A DNA stretch of 64,000 nucleotides from Akkermansiaceae bacterium (GCA_015061985.1 SUVN01000006.1:39886-103885); one strand, 5' to 3'; counted from the stretch's first letter, positions 46,703-55,816 are shown. Numbers and translations: made by a program. The notes: generated from the letters alone by a model not told the origin.

Positions 46703-46731
46703 ATGCTACCTGTTTTCCGGCAAGGATTCAA
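46703..46731 (-). promoter_or_regulatory. Predicted promoter of the C39-like gene
   Basis: On the minus strand TTGAAT (plus 46726-46731), a 17-base spacer and TAGCAT (plus 46703-46708), six bases before the ATG. Confidence 0.45.
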
Positions 46732-46816
46732 GCCAAATTTATCCGGCGCTCCCCTATCAGGCTCATCCTGTTGAAAAAACACGCCTGATAATTATGGCAG
46801 CATACAGACTAATACC

Positions 46817-46845
46817 TTGACTTTTCAGGGGCTCTGAACTAAGAT
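46817..46845 (+). promoter_or_regulatory. Predicted promoter of bamA
   Basis: TTGACT (46817-46822), a 17-base spacer and TAAGAT (46840-46845), seven bases before the ATG. Confidence 0.5.
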
Positions 46846-46852
46846 TCGCACC

Positions 46853-49447
46853 ATGAAGCTTTCCACTAAGCATTGGAGTGCCACGCTGGCCACCCTCGCC
46901 ATGACCATGACGGGAGCGGCAGTGGCACAGCAATCCACAGGCGATCCGTTCCTGGATGCCATGATGAATGACCAGCAGGCTGCTTCTTCTACAGAATCAG
47001 CCCCTGCGGAGTCTCTCCTTTCCACCCCCAAACAGGAAGAAACGGCAAAACCCGTGGAGGCTCCGGCACCGCAGCAGATGCCGGAGACCCACCTCGTTTC
47101 CGCTGCAGATGAAACCGAGCTGCTGGACGATTCCACCGTTCGCCGCGAGCTGGGCCCCACCACGGGTCTCTTCTCCTCCGATGCCGGATTTGACGGCCGT
47201 CGCATCTCCTCCGTGCGCTTTGACTACCGCGGCAAACGAACAGTTCCTGACAGCCGTCTCTTCGATATCATCAGAACGCGTGAGGGTGCCAAGTATGACT
47301 CTGCCGTGGTGAACGAAGACCTGGGGCGTCTGATTTCTCAGGGGATGATTGACCCGGACGCCCGTATTTCCGTCCATCCCGGCGGCGGCGGAGTGCGCGT
47401 GATGTTCAGCGTCAAGTCTGCCAATGTGCTGGCAGGCGTCGGTTTCACCGGCAACAGAGAGTTTGATGACGACGAGCTGCGCGAGTTCACGAAGCTCAAG
47501 TCCGGTGGTGTGGTGAATGACCGAGCTCTGGCACTTGCCCGCGCCGAAATCATCAAAGCCTATCAGGAGGCCGGCTACCCGGATACCAAGGTGAACTGGC
47601 GCGCCCAGCGCACCGCCAACGGGACGTATGACGACATCATCTTCGATATCACAGAGGGCCGCATGCAGAGCATGAACAGCATCGACTTCACCGGCAACAA
47701 GGAGTTCTCCGATGACCAGCTGCGCCGCCTCATGGAAACCAAGGAGAGAGGCTTCTTCACCTGGGTGACCAAATCCGGCCGTATCAACCGCGAACAGGTT
47801 GACGAAGACCTGCAGAAGATTGTCAAGCACTACCGTAACTTCGGTTACCTGCGTGCCCAGGTGACAGATGTAAAATACCGCACCAGTACCAATCCCACCG
47901 GCCGCCAGCGCGTGTACATGGATGTCTCCATCTATGAAGGCCCGCGCTACAGAGTGCGCCGTGTGAGCTTCAACAAGCTCTCCGTCTATACTCCCAAGGA
48001 GCTGGAGCGCGGCCTGAGCATGTTCGACGGCGATATCTACTCCCTGCGCAAGGTGTCTGATGACGTGGATATGATTCGCGACTATTACGGTGCGAAGGGC
48101 TACGCCGATGCGGATGTGCGCCCGGACATTACGGAGGTAGGCGTGGATGAAAAAGGCAACCGCCTGATTGACATCCGCTACGATGTGAGCGAAGGCAATC
48201 GCTACCTTGTGGGTCGCATCAATGTGCGCGGCAACACCAAGACCAAGCAGCACGTCATCCTGCGCGAGCTCCCGCTCAAGCCGGGGCAGAACCTCAATTC
48301 CGTCGATTTGGAGACCGCCCGCAAGCGCCTGCAGAATCTCAATTACTTCGACACCGTAGATGTTTATCAGGGTATGTCCGGCACCGCCGGCTACCGAGAT
48401 GTCAACATCAACGTGACGGAGAAGATGACCGGTAACCTCACCTTCGGTGTGGCTTTCTCCACGGTGGAAAACGTCTACCTGTACACCACCGTCACCCAGT
48501 CCAACTTCGATATAGGCGGTTTCTTCGGCGGCTCATTTGTGGGCGGTGGTCAGCGCCTGACCCTCTCCGGCAAGCTGGGTACGGAGTACCAGAATGCCTC
48601 CGTGTTCCTGCTGGAGCCCTGGTTCCTGGACCGCAAGCTGGCTCTCTCCAACGAGGCATTCTACACACGCTCTACCTACATGAGCGATTACTACCAGCAG
48701 ACCAACTTCGGCTGGGAAATCAGCCTGCGCAAGGCCGTCTCCGACCTGTCCTCGGTCAAGTTCAACTATCGTCTGGAGCAGTTCGAGATTGAGCCGGAAG
48801 GCTATGCCCCCATCTTCTTCCGCGAGGCCGCCGGTGACTATACCCGCAGTCATTTCCAGGTGAGCTATGAATATGATTCCCGCGATGCTTCCATCACCCC
48901 CCGCAGCGGCGGTCACGTGGAAGGCTTTGCCGGCTACAGCGGCCCGGGCAGCACCGTGGAAACATACACGGTGGGCCTGAACGGTTCGTACTACTACAAT
49001 GCCATCTGGGATACCATCTTCAGCGTCAACTTCGGTCTCCAGACCATTGATACCGTTGACAGCAACGAGGAAGTACCCATCTTCGAGCGCTGCTACCTGG
49101 GCGGGCCTTCCAACCTGCGCGGCTTCCGCTACCGCGATGTGGGTATGGTGGACGAGAAGCTCGCGGGTGATGAAACCATGGGCGGCAACAGCTCGGCATT
49201 CGTGCAGTTTGAGGTCACCGTCCCGCTGGTGGAATCCATGCGCTTCGCCATGTTCGTGGATGCCGGTTTCGTGCATGCCGACAGCTTCGACTTCAAGCCG
49301 AATGAATGGGCGGCCAACTATGGTATCGGTCTGCGCATCAACCTGCCCATGGGTCCGCTGGCCGTGGACTACGCTATCCCCTTCAAGTCCGAGAACGCAG
49401 CCGACGACGACGGCCAGTTCCAGTTCTACGTGGACTACAAGTACTGA
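46853..49447 (+). CDS. bamA: Outer membrane protein assembly factor BamA
   Basis: Inserts beta-barrel proteins into the outer membrane. The 864 residues comprise a signal peptide (cleavage near AAVAQQ), a ~75-residue low-complexity linker, about five POTRA domains (each ending in patterns such as VGFTGNREFDDDELRE, IDFTGNKEFSDDQLRR, INVRGNTKTKQHVILR), and a C-terminal Omp85 barrel. The conserved L6 loop motif appears as NLRGFRYRDVG (VRGF/Y type). The last residue is aromatic. It probably serves the autotransporter encoded at 3379. The usual neighbours skp, lpxD and fabZ are absent. Confidence 0.95.
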   Translation: MKLSTKHWSATLATLAMTMTGAAVAQQSTGDPFLDAMMNDQQAASSTESAPAESLLSTPKQEETAKPVEAPAPQQMPETHLVSAADETELLDDSTVRRELGPTTGLFSSDAGFDGRRISSVRFDYRGKRTVPDSRLFDIIRTREGAKYDSAVVNEDLGRLISQGMIDPDARISVHPGGGGVRVMFSVKSANVLAGVGFTGNREFDDDELREFTKLKSGGVVNDRALALARAEIIKAYQEAGYPDTKVNWRAQRTANGTYDDIIFDITEGRMQSMNSIDFTGNKEFSDDQLRRLMETKERGFFTWVTKSGRINREQVDEDLQKIVKHYRNFGYLRAQVTDVKYRTSTNPTGRQRVYMDVSIYEGPRYRVRRVSFNKLSVYTPKELERGLSMFDGDIYSLRKVSDDVDMIRDYYGAKGYADADVRPDITEVGVDEKGNRLIDIRYDVSEGNRYLVGRINVRGNTKTKQHVILRELPLKPGQNLNSVDLETARKRLQNLNYFDTVDVYQGMSGTAGYRDVNINVTEKMTGNLTFGVAFSTVENVYLYTTVTQSNFDIGGFFGGSFVGGGQRLTLSGKLGTEYQNASVFLLEPWFLDRKLALSNEAFYTRSTYMSDYYQQTNFGWEISLRKAVSDLSSVKFNYRLEQFEIEPEGYAPIFFREAAGDYTRSHFQVSYEYDSRDASITPRSGGHVEGFAGYSGPGSTVETYTVGLNGSYYYNAIWDTIFSVNFGLQTIDTVDSNEEVPIFERCYLGGPSNLRGFRYRDVGMVDEKLAGDETMGGNSSAFVQFEVTVPLVESMRFAMFVDAGFVHADSFDFKPNEWAANYGIGLRINLPMGPLAVDYAIPFKSENAADDDGQFQFYVDYKY

Positions 49448-49467
49448 TACGCTAACATTCAGTACAG

Positions 49468-49506
49468 AAAAAACCGCCCGGCATGGTATGATGCCGGGCG
49501 GTTTTG
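49468..49506. terminator. Bidirectional terminator between bamA and the Nudix gene
   Basis: AAACCGCCCGGCAT (49471-49484) and ATGCCGGGCGGTTT (49491-49504) are perfect arms with A and T runs on either side, so it serves both convergent genes. Confidence 0.9.
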
Positions 49507-49527
49507 TGGTATTAAAAGGAAAAAGGA

Positions 49528-50136
49528 TTACTTCTGCTGCAAGGCATCCACACAGATGGCAGACCAGGTCTCCAGCTTTTCGTACAGCGGCCCTGCCAGT
49601 TCCTCCAAATCACGGAAACCCAGATTGGCCAGCGCTTTCTCGTTGGAGCGCACCTCTTCGCTATCCAAATCAAAGCGATGCACGATACCGAGGTGGACAG
49701 AGCCTACCTCGTTCGTATCATCATTGATGACGGCGTAGAGCTGCTGCTGCGCATCGCCGGAGAAGGTGATTTCCTCGCGGATTTCACGCTCTACCCCGGC
49801 CAGATAAGTGCTGAGGTTCTCTGCCAGGCCATCCACGGGGTTGATATGACCGCCAATGCCCAGCGACCACTTGTCATGCAGGCGGGTCTCATTGCCCTTG
49901 GCCGTGCGAGAATAGGCCAGCACCCTGCCCTCGTGGCAGAAGATGGCGTAGGCAATAATCTGCTTGAACTGCGGGGACTGCTCTGCCAGCTCGCGATCCA
50001 TGAAATGAGCCACTCCGGGCTTCAGAAAGGCATTGAGATAATCCTGCGGATTGAGCCGCACACCGTTGAAAGCACCCACAGCCTCAAAGGCTTCGCGCGG
50101 CACCACCAGAACCTGTTCTCCGTTATAGCGTGACAT
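49528..50136 (-). CDS. Nudix hydrolase family protein
   Basis: A 202-residue protein with a modified Nudix box: GGHINPVDG, a gap, then REIREEITFSG, keeping the catalytic REIREE core. The first ~60 residues (VVPREAFEAVGAFNG...) form an extra N-terminal segment like that of phosphoesterase-type Nudix proteins. The in-frame ATG at 50142 abuts the -10, so ATG 50136 (six bases after it) is chosen. The substrate is unknown. Confidence 0.82.
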   Translation of the reverse strand: MSRYNGEQVLVVPREAFEAVGAFNGVRLNPQDYLNAFLKPGVAHFMDRELAEQSPQFKQIIAYAIFCHEGRVLAYSRTAKGNETRLHDKWSLGIGGHINPVDGLAENLSTYLAGVEREIREEITFSGDAQQQLYAVINDDTNEVGSVHLGIVHRFDLDSEEVRSNEKALANLGFRDLEELAGPLYEKLETWSAICVDALQQK

Positions 50137-50142
50137 GTGCAT

Positions 50143-50171
50143 ACTCTAACGCAGTGATGCCCACGCGTCAA
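50143..50171 (-). promoter_or_regulatory. Predicted promoter of the Nudix gene
   Basis: On the minus strand TTGACG (plus 50166-50171), a 17-base spacer and TAGAGT (plus 50143-50148), six bases before the chosen ATG. Confidence 0.45.
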
Positions 50172-50185
50172 GCGCAAACTCCGAC

Positions 50186-50506
50186 TCAACGGCGGTGATG
50201 CGGGTGGCGGGAGCGGAGGATATGCAGGCGCTGCTCCATGCGCTCGCGCAGGTTTTCATCAATCCAGTCATAGGCCGCCTGCAAGCCGCCCTGTTTGAAC
50301 ACGCGGCCGATTTGTGCCTCTACTCCGGTAGCATTGCCTGTGAGCCGCAGGAAGTTGTTGCTGGTAAACTCCACAAAGAGAGAACCATCAATAGCGCCGC
50401 CATTGAAAGAGAGAATCCACTCACGCACATAAAGCGCCAGCACGGCATCACCCACCCACGCCTGTGCGCGGATGACGGGGTCCTGATCAGGGGTTAACTG
50501 AGCCAT
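50186..50506 (-). CDS. Short RNase III-fold protein, probably catalytically altered
   Basis: A 106-residue protein that follows the RNase III domain pattern. AWVGDAVLALYVREW corresponds to the LGDAVL signature, and GVEAQIGRVFKQGGLQAAYDW to the second EA.IGA..LDGG motif. The Glu and Asp residues that normally precede these motifs are missing or replaced (RAQAWVGD instead of ERLEFLGD), while D of GDAVL and E of EAQIG remain. It could be a Mini-III-like enzyme or a non-catalytic relative. It lies downstream of nuoC after a GC hairpin (50538-50561). Confidence 0.7.
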   Translation of the reverse strand: MAQLTPDQDPVIRAQAWVGDAVLALYVREWILSFNGGAIDGSLFVEFTSNNFLRLTGNATGVEAQIGRVFKQGGLQAAYDWIDENLRERMEQRLHILRSRHPHHRR

Positions 50507-50591
50507 ATCTGTTTGTCTGTTGAGCTTTTATACACGAATGCGCGCCGGGTCGGGCGCGCATCGCTAAAAAGAAGTGTCTTCCGGGCAGGTA

Positions 50592-51173
50592 TCAGCCCTG
50601 AGCGCGGGGCTCGCGGGCAGCCGCCGTCTGTACACCGGGACGGGTGATGAAAGGACCGCCGGCGGTGGGGGCTTTCTGCGTAAATGCCAGCCCGGCCTGT
50701 TCAAAATCCTTGCCGGCCACCGGGAAATCCTTGCGCAGCGGGTGGTAGGGATAGCCCTCCCACATCATGATGCGGCGCAGGTCGGGATGACCTGTGAACT
50801 CGATACCCATGAGGTCGTACTGCTCGCGCTCCAGCCAGTTGGCGGCGCGCCACACGGACACCAGACTGGGCACAGCGTTCTCAGCCTCGCTCACCGGGCA
50901 GCGCACCAGCAGGTTTGCACCGGTCTCTGCCTGAGTGATGGTGTAATTGGTCTCAAAACGGGGCTCGCAGCCCAGATTATCCACGGAAGAGACACACAGC
51001 AGCATATCAAAACCGCAGGCCTCGCGGGCGTAGCGCATCACGGCCAGCAAATCATCGGGCTGAACGGTCAGGGTGACATCACCGCGAAACTCCTTGCGGC
51101 CGACTTGAGGGAAACGGGCGCAAATGGTATCAGCTGCGGCATTCTGGCGTTCGGAAAGCGTAGGGGCAGGCAT
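50592..51173 (-). CDS. nuoC: NADH-quinone oxidoreductase subunit C
   Basis: Peripheral-arm subunit of respiratory complex I (30 kDa type). The 193-residue protein contains LLVRCPVSEAENAVPSLVSV, WLEREQYDLMGIEFTGHPDLRRI, and YPYHPLRKDFPV, the family signature in shorter pieces. It lies 36 bases after nuoB. NuoD, which commonly follows or is fused to it, is not adjacent. Confidence 0.92.
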   Translation of the reverse strand: MPAPTLSERQNAAADTICARFPQVGRKEFRGDVTLTVQPDDLLAVMRYAREACGFDMLLCVSSVDNLGCEPRFETNYTITQAETGANLLVRCPVSEAENAVPSLVSVWRAANWLEREQYDLMGIEFTGHPDLRRIMMWEGYPYHPLRKDFPVAGKDFEQAGLAFTQKAPTAGGPFITRPGVQTAAAREPRAQG

Positions 51174-51209
51174 ATCTATGTGAGGGAAAAAGGTTATCAG
51201 CCGGGGTTA

Positions 51210-51800
51210 TCAGGCCTCCGTGTTCATGGATTCCATGGGGATGGTATCGACATTCTGGGGGCGGCGGGCATCATGCTGCTTGAAGAAGCCCTTGAGCGGA
51301 TGCTCCGTGGCGGAAATCTTGTCCTGGAGGGTCATGAGACCCTGCAGCAGAGCCTCCGGGCGGGGAGGACAGCCGGAAATGTACACGTCCACCGGCACAA
51401 TCTTATCCACACCCTGTAACACAGAGTAGCTGCGGAACATGCCGCCGGAGCAGGCGCAGGCACCGCAGGCGATGCACCACTTCGGCTCAGGCATCTGCTC
51501 CCAGATGCGGCGCACCAGCATGGCCATCTTATAAGTGATAGTACCGCAGATGAACATGAAGTCGGCCTGACGGGGAGCGTAGCGGTTCACCTCTGCACCA
51601 AAGCGGGAAATATCGAAACGGGAACAGGCCGTGGCCATGTATTCAATAGCGCAGCAGGATGTACCCATCGGCATGGGCCACAGGGAGCTCTTCTGCACCC
51701 AGTTGATTGCTGCTTCGACCGTGGTGAAGACGAAACCGCCGTCTGCATCCGGGTCACACATGTAGTTCTGCTCGAGTTCCTGAAGATTATCGCTGGCCAT
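51210..51800 (-). CDS. nuoB: NADH-quinone oxidoreductase subunit B
   Basis: Carries the terminal iron-sulfur cluster N2 of complex I. The 196 residues contain the tandem cysteines of [11 protein letters not shown], then CGACACSGG and [12 protein letters not shown], which supply the cluster ligands. nuoA, the usual first gene, is not upstream; a divergent rlpA-like gene is. A weak promoter (TTGCCT, 16 bases, TATGCT) lies about 45 bases upstream. Confidence 0.95.
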   Translation of the reverse strand: MASDNLQELEQNYMCDPDADGGFVFTTVEAAINWVQKSSLWPMPMGTSCCAIEYMATACSRFDISRFGAEVNRYAPRQADFMFICGTITYKMAMLVRRIWEQMPEPKWCIACGACACSGGMFRSYSVLQGVDKIVPVDVYISGCPPRPEALLQGLMTLQDKISATEHPLKGFFKQHDARRPQNVDTIPMESMNTEA

Positions 51801-51898
51801 AAGTGTACGTTACGGGGGAATGGTATAATCTGCCCCGCTGCCCCTAGCATACCCTATTTCGCCTGAAAGGCAAGACAAATTTGCCCCGCTTTTTGATA

Positions 51899-51927
51899 TC
51901 GACAGAACCTTTGTTCTGTTTTATAAT
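51899..51927 (+). promoter_or_regulatory. Predicted promoter of the rlpA-like gene
   Basis: TCGACA (51899-51904), a 17-base spacer and a perfect TATAAT (51922-51927), nine bases before the ATG. Confidence 0.55.
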
Positions 51928-51936
51928 AAGAAAAGC

Positions 51937-52425
51937 ATGATGAAAACTCTCACCCGCCTCACTCTCCTCGCCGCCGGACTGTTGGCATTCACCGCCTGTC
52001 AACAGCAGCGCTACACCCAGAAATTCCCCGTATACAAGGGCTATAAGAAAGCACCCTACACCCTCAAGGGCGTGCGCTATTACCCGCTCAGCGTGGAGGA
52101 TGCTCTTCATTACAAAGAGGACGGTATCGCCTCATTCTATGAGGCGGACGGTGACCCGGGAGCCATCGGCCAGCGGCTGTATCGCCACCAGTTCTATGCC
52201 GCGCATAAGACGCTGCCCCTGCCCTGCGTCTGCCGCGTAACCAATCTGAGCAACGGGCGCAGCTGCTATGTGCGCGTAGCCGACCGCGGACCGTATATTG
52301 ACGGTCGCCTCATCGATGTAAGCACACGTGTGGCACGTTTTCTGGGTTTTGAGCGAAAGGGGCTGGAGCGCGTGCGCGTGGAGGTCATTTCCGTGGGTGA
52401 CGGCCCGTGGAAGCGCACCCGCTGA
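51937..52425 (+). CDS. rlpA: RlpA-like double-psi beta-barrel lipoprotein
   Basis: A 162-residue exported protein. The signal peptide ends in LLAFTAC, a plausible lipobox. The RlpA/DPBB domain follows: GIASFYEAD, AAHKTLPLP, VTNLSNGRSCYVRVADRGPY and RLIDVSTRVARFLGF. The catalytic-type Asp of the DRGPY motif is present. Known RlpA proteins cleave or bind denuded peptidoglycan at the septum. The C-terminal SPOR domain of classical RlpA is absent, so septal targeting is uncertain. Confidence 0.88.
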   Translation: MMKTLTRLTLLAAGLLAFTACQQQRYTQKFPVYKGYKKAPYTLKGVRYYPLSVEDALHYKEDGIASFYEADGDPGAIGQRLYRHQFYAAHKTLPLPCVCRVTNLSNGRSCYVRVADRGPYIDGRLIDVSTRVARFLGFERKGLERVRVEVISVGDGPWKRTR

Positions 52426-52480
52426 TGCCGGAGACAGCTGTAAGGCCGCATCAAAAGCAGCGGATAACAGAAATTTAGGA

Positions 52481-52508
52481 TTGCCAAGCGGGAAGTAGCT
52501 GATATAAT
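52481..52508 (+). promoter_or_regulatory. Predicted promoter of the sugar-porter gene
   Basis: TTGCCA (52481-52486), a 16-base spacer and a perfect TATAAT (52503-52508), ten bases before the ATG. Confidence 0.55.
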
Positions 52509-52518
52509 AAGGCGCGTT

Positions 52519-54366
52519 ATGAGTACCGATACTATCAAAGCTGAACTTCCCGCTTCAGTGAAACGCTACGCCACCTACCTGATGGTGATGGCAGGTCTGG
52601 GCGGTCTTCTCTACGGCATTGACGTAGGCGTGATTGCCGCCGCTGTGCCCTATATTGAGGCAACCTCCAGTTACACCCCGCAGGAGATTTCCATCGTGGT
52701 GGCCGCCGTGCTGTTCGGCTCGGTGCTCTCCTCCCTCTTTGCCGGCATGCTGGCCGAATGGCTGGGCCGCAAGAAGGTCATCATCCTCTCCGCTTTCCTG
52801 TTTACCCTGAGCATTCCGATTATCTGCTTCTCCAACGGTCTGTTCGGAATGCTCATGGGCGGTCGTATCCTCCAGGGCGCTTCTGCCGGTCTGGTCGGTG
52901 TGGTTGTTCCCATGTATCTGGCCGAATGTCTGGATGCCAACTCCCGCGGTAAGGGCACCGGCATGTTCCAGCTGCTGCTCACCGTGGGTCTGGTCTTCGC
53001 CGCCGTCATCGGTCTGGTGGTAACCATGCTCGTGGGTGCCGCCACGGACGTGACCGTGACCGCCGAGAGCAAGGTCATGGCATGGCAGACCATTTTCTGG
53101 TGCTCCGCCATCCCCGGTATCATCCTGATGCTGGGTGCCTGCCGCCTGAAAGAGTCCCCGCGCTGGCTGTACTACCGTGGGCGCAAGGAAGAAGCTCTTC
53201 TCTCCCTCGCCGCCAACAACGGTGATGTGGCAGCCAAGGATATTCTGGACGAAATGATTGCTGCCGATGAGGCTGAAAAGGCTCAGAAAGAAGCCATGAA
53301 GGAAGCCTCCAAGGGCGACTCCCTCCTGCAGCGCAAGTATGTCATTCCCTTCATTCTGGCCGTGGTGGTGCTGGCCTGCACCCAGGCTACCGGCATCAAC
53401 TCCGTGCTGAACTACTCCGTGAAGGTGTTCCAGCAGGCCGGTCTGGAAGGTTCTCAGGCCAACTGGGCTGACTTCGCCATCAAGATTGTCAACATGCTCA
53501 TGACCATCGTGGCCGTTTCTCTGGTGGACAAGAAGGGACGCACCTTCCTGCTCAAGATGGGCACGCTGGGTATCATCGCCGGTCTTTGCGGCGTGGGTGC
53601 CATGTTCTACAGCGTGGAGAGCAACCGCGTGGATGTCACGAAGGAAGTGGCTGCCGCCCTCTCCGACAACAGCCTCAACATCTCCGTAGCTGACGCCGTG
53701 AAGCAGGCCGTCGCCAAGCCTGAGGTAGCCGCCGCTCACCCCGAATTCATGCAGGGCGAATCCGTTGCCCCCGGCATGCAGCTCATCGTTACCTACAAGC
53801 AGGGGCTGGACAGCAAGCAGGACGTAGCCGAACTCCGCGCCGATACCACCGAGGGCTCTGCCATCGCTGTAACGAAGGCCACCGCTCTTGCCCCCACCTT
53901 CCTGGACAAGATTTGCTTCTGGAGCACCCCGCTTCCTGAAGGTGCCGTGAAAGAAATCAGCATCACCCGTGCTGAAATCGGCATGAAGCCCTCCCCGACC
54001 ACCGGTTGGCTCGTCACCGGCTTCTTCATCGTCTTCATCTCCTTCTACGCTGCCGGTCCCGGCGTGTGCGTCTGGCTGGCTCTCTCTGAGCTGATGCCCA
54101 CCCGCATCCGCGCCAACGGTATGGCCATCGCCCTGCTCATCAACCAGGGTGTGTCCACCACCATTGCAGGTGTCTTCCTGCCCTGGGTCGGTGCGCTGGG
54201 TTACTCCTCCGTCTTCTTCACTCTGGCCGGCTTCACCGTGATTTACTTCATCACCGCCGCCTTCTTCATGCCGGAAACCAAGGGCCGTACCCTCGAGGAA
54301 ATCGAGCAGTACTTCTCCACCGGCAAAATGCCTGAGAAGAAGGAAGAAGAGGAAGCCAAGGCTTAA
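52519..54366 (+). CDS. Sugar-porter-family MFS transporter with a large periplasmic insert
   Basis: A 615-residue inner-membrane transporter. Sugar-porter signatures are GLLYGIDVGVIAAA in helix 1, GRKKVII after helix 2, the KESPRWLYYRGR motif after helix 6 and PETKGRTLEEIE at the C-terminus. The helix 7 region QATGINSVLNYS matches the QxxGxNxxxYY motif. Between helices 9 and 10 lies a ~125-residue soluble insert (about residues 365-489), absent in ordinary sugar porters. The substrate is unknown; a monosaccharide is likely. It has its own promoter and terminator. Confidence 0.9.
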   Translation: MSTDTIKAELPASVKRYATYLMVMAGLGGLLYGIDVGVIAAAVPYIEATSSYTPQEISIVVAAVLFGSVLSSLFAGMLAEWLGRKKVIILSAFLFTLSIPIICFSNGLFGMLMGGRILQGASAGLVGVVVPMYLAECLDANSRGKGTGMFQLLLTVGLVFAAVIGLVVTMLVGAATDVTVTAESKVMAWQTIFWCSAIPGIILMLGACRLKESPRWLYYRGRKEEALLSLAANNGDVAAKDILDEMIAADEAEKAQKEAMKEASKGDSLLQRKYVIPFILAVVVLACTQATGINSVLNYSVKVFQQAGLEGSQANWADFAIKIVNMLMTIVAVSLVDKKGRTFLLKMGTLGIIAGLCGVGAMFYSVESNRVDVTKEVAAALSDNSLNISVADAVKQAVAKPEVAAAHPEFMQGESVAPGMQLIVTYKQGLDSKQDVAELRADTTEGSAIAVTKATALAPTFLDKICFWSTPLPEGAVKEISITRAEIGMKPSPTTGWLVTGFFIVFISFYAAGPGVCVWLALSELMPTRIRANGMAIALLINQGVSTTIAGVFLPWVGALGYSSVFFTLAGFTVIYFITAAFFMPETKGRTLEEIEQYFSTGKMPEKKEEEEAKA

Positions 54367-54397
54367 TTAACTCACCTCCTTTCCAAGTTTTTCTCCC

Positions 54398-54428
54398 CGG
54401 CACGCTCACTTTGAGCGTGCCGTTTTTT
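54398..54428 (+). terminator. Rho-independent terminator of the sugar-porter gene
   Basis: CGGCACGCTCA (54398-54408) pairs with TGAGCGTGCCG (54412-54422), followed by six Ts. Confidence 0.9.
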
Positions 54429-54845
54429 CATGGTTGTGTCATTCTCATGGAAGGAGAGCGAAATGAAAAATTGTCGGTCTGTTTGTACTCCTCGTTACAA
54501 CGAAATTTCAAAGTCGGTAGGTCAACATCAGTTAGGCAGGTTGTCGAGCTGCGTTATCAGCGTAACCCCTTTTGAGAAACAATAAGGGCCCCCATGCAAC
54601 GATGGTGACAGCCAACCACCACAAAGGGTATAGTGTACTGACACCGCAGATTCCTGAGTTCCCATGTAACCGTTAGTTATCAGAAGTTCCTCGCGTCACA
54701 CTTCTCCCCTGCCTAAGAGCTTGCCGCCGATGAATTCATGCTCCATCGGAGAAGGGTGGTTTTCCTTCCACTCTCCGCAACCCAGCAGCAGATTTCACCC
54801 TTCTGAATGGCAGATTTTCGCCCGTTCCGGCAAGAATTAGTGATG
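54429..54845. other. Gene-free region, possible truncated group II intron 5' part (minus strand)
   Basis: About 420 bases without a credible gene between the sugar-porter terminator and the tsf terminator. On the minus strand the sequence from 54701 downwards starts GTGTGACGCGAGGAAC, which fits the GUGYG-type 5' end of group II introns and is followed by structured-looking sequence for ~260 bases, but no reverse transcriptase or domain V follows. This reading is tentative. Confidence 0.3.
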
Positions 54846-54885
54846 CAAAAAAAACGCTCTCCCGATGCGGTGGCATGGGAGAGCG
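54846..54885 (-). terminator. Rho-independent terminator of rpsB-tsf
   Basis: CGCTCTCCC (54855-54863) pairs with GGGAGAGCG (54877-54885); the A run just before it is a T run on the minus strand. Confidence 0.85.
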
Positions 54886-54917
54886 GAAAAAGAATGATGT
54901 TATATGAAAGTGCCTTA

Positions 54918-55784
54918 TCAGGCGCCGAGCTGGAAACGGTGGAAAGCCACCACAGTCACCTTGTCGCCCAGGGACTTGCCGGTGTTCTCCACGAGCTTGG
55001 CCACGGAGATGGAGGGATCCTTCACAAACTCCTGGTCCATAAGGCAGCTCTGCTTGTAGAGGGCGCGCAGCTTGCCGGGGAGAATCTTCTCCAGCAGGTG
55101 CTCGGGCTTGCCCTCAGCGATGAGCTGAGCCTTGGCAATCTCCTGCTCCTCAGCCACGAAAGCGGGATCAAGGGAGCTGGAATCCACGCTCTTGGGAGCG
55201 CAGGCAGCGATGTGCAGGGTGATGTCCTTGCACATGGTCTGGAAAGCCTCAGCCGCGGCGGTAGCAGCGTTGTCGCAAGCCACCTGCAGGAGCACACCCA
55301 CCTTGCCACCCATGTGGATGTAGGAGGCGATGGTGCCCTCGCCGGCCAGCGTGTAGCGGCCGAACTTGCGCAGCTTCATGTTCTCACCGATGACGGCGCA
55401 CTGCTCAGCGATGTGCTTCTCCACCGTGGTGCCGTTGATGGCCACGTTGAGAGCATCCTCCAGCGTAGTGGCGGAGGAGGCCTTCAGGGCAGCGCCGATT
55501 TCGGCGGCCAGAGCCTGGAACTTGTCGCCCTTGGAGCAGAAGTCCGTCTCACAGTTGATTTCGTAGATGATACCGTCCTTGCCTTCCACGACGGTGGCCA
55601 CGATACCTTCCTTGGCCTCGCGGTCAGCCTTCTTGGCAGCCTTGGCAATGCCCTTCTCGCGGAGGTACTTGACGGCTTCGTCCATGTTGCCGTCGCACTC
55701 CACCAGGGCCTTCTTGCAATCCATCATGCCGGCATCGGTCTTGATGCGCAGCTCCTTCACCATTGCGGCAGTAATTTCAGCCAT
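54918..55784 (-). CDS. tsf: Elongation factor Ts
   Basis: Nucleotide-exchange factor for EF-Tu. The 288 residues include the family start ITAAMVKELRIKTDAGMMDC and KKALVECDGNMDEAVKYLR, the EINCETDFCSKGDKF motif, and the dimer domain with HIAACAPKSV. It lies 32 bases after rpsB, the conserved bacterial order, and ends at a strong terminator. Confidence 0.97.
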   Translation of the reverse strand: MAEITAAMVKELRIKTDAGMMDCKKALVECDGNMDEAVKYLREKGIAKAAKKADREAKEGIVATVVEGKDGIIYEINCETDFCSKGDKFQALAAEIGAALKASSATTLEDALNVAINGTTVEKHIAEQCAVIGENMKLRKFGRYTLAGEGTIASYIHMGGKVGVLLQVACDNAATAAAEAFQTMCKDITLHIAACAPKSVDSSSLDPAFVAEEQEIAKAQLIAEGKPEHLLEKILPGKLRALYKQSCLMDQEFVKDPSISVAKLVENTGKSLGDKVTVVAFHRFQLGA

Positions 55785-55816
55785 TGTCGTATGGTATTAC
55801 AGGTTAAATTATCAGA

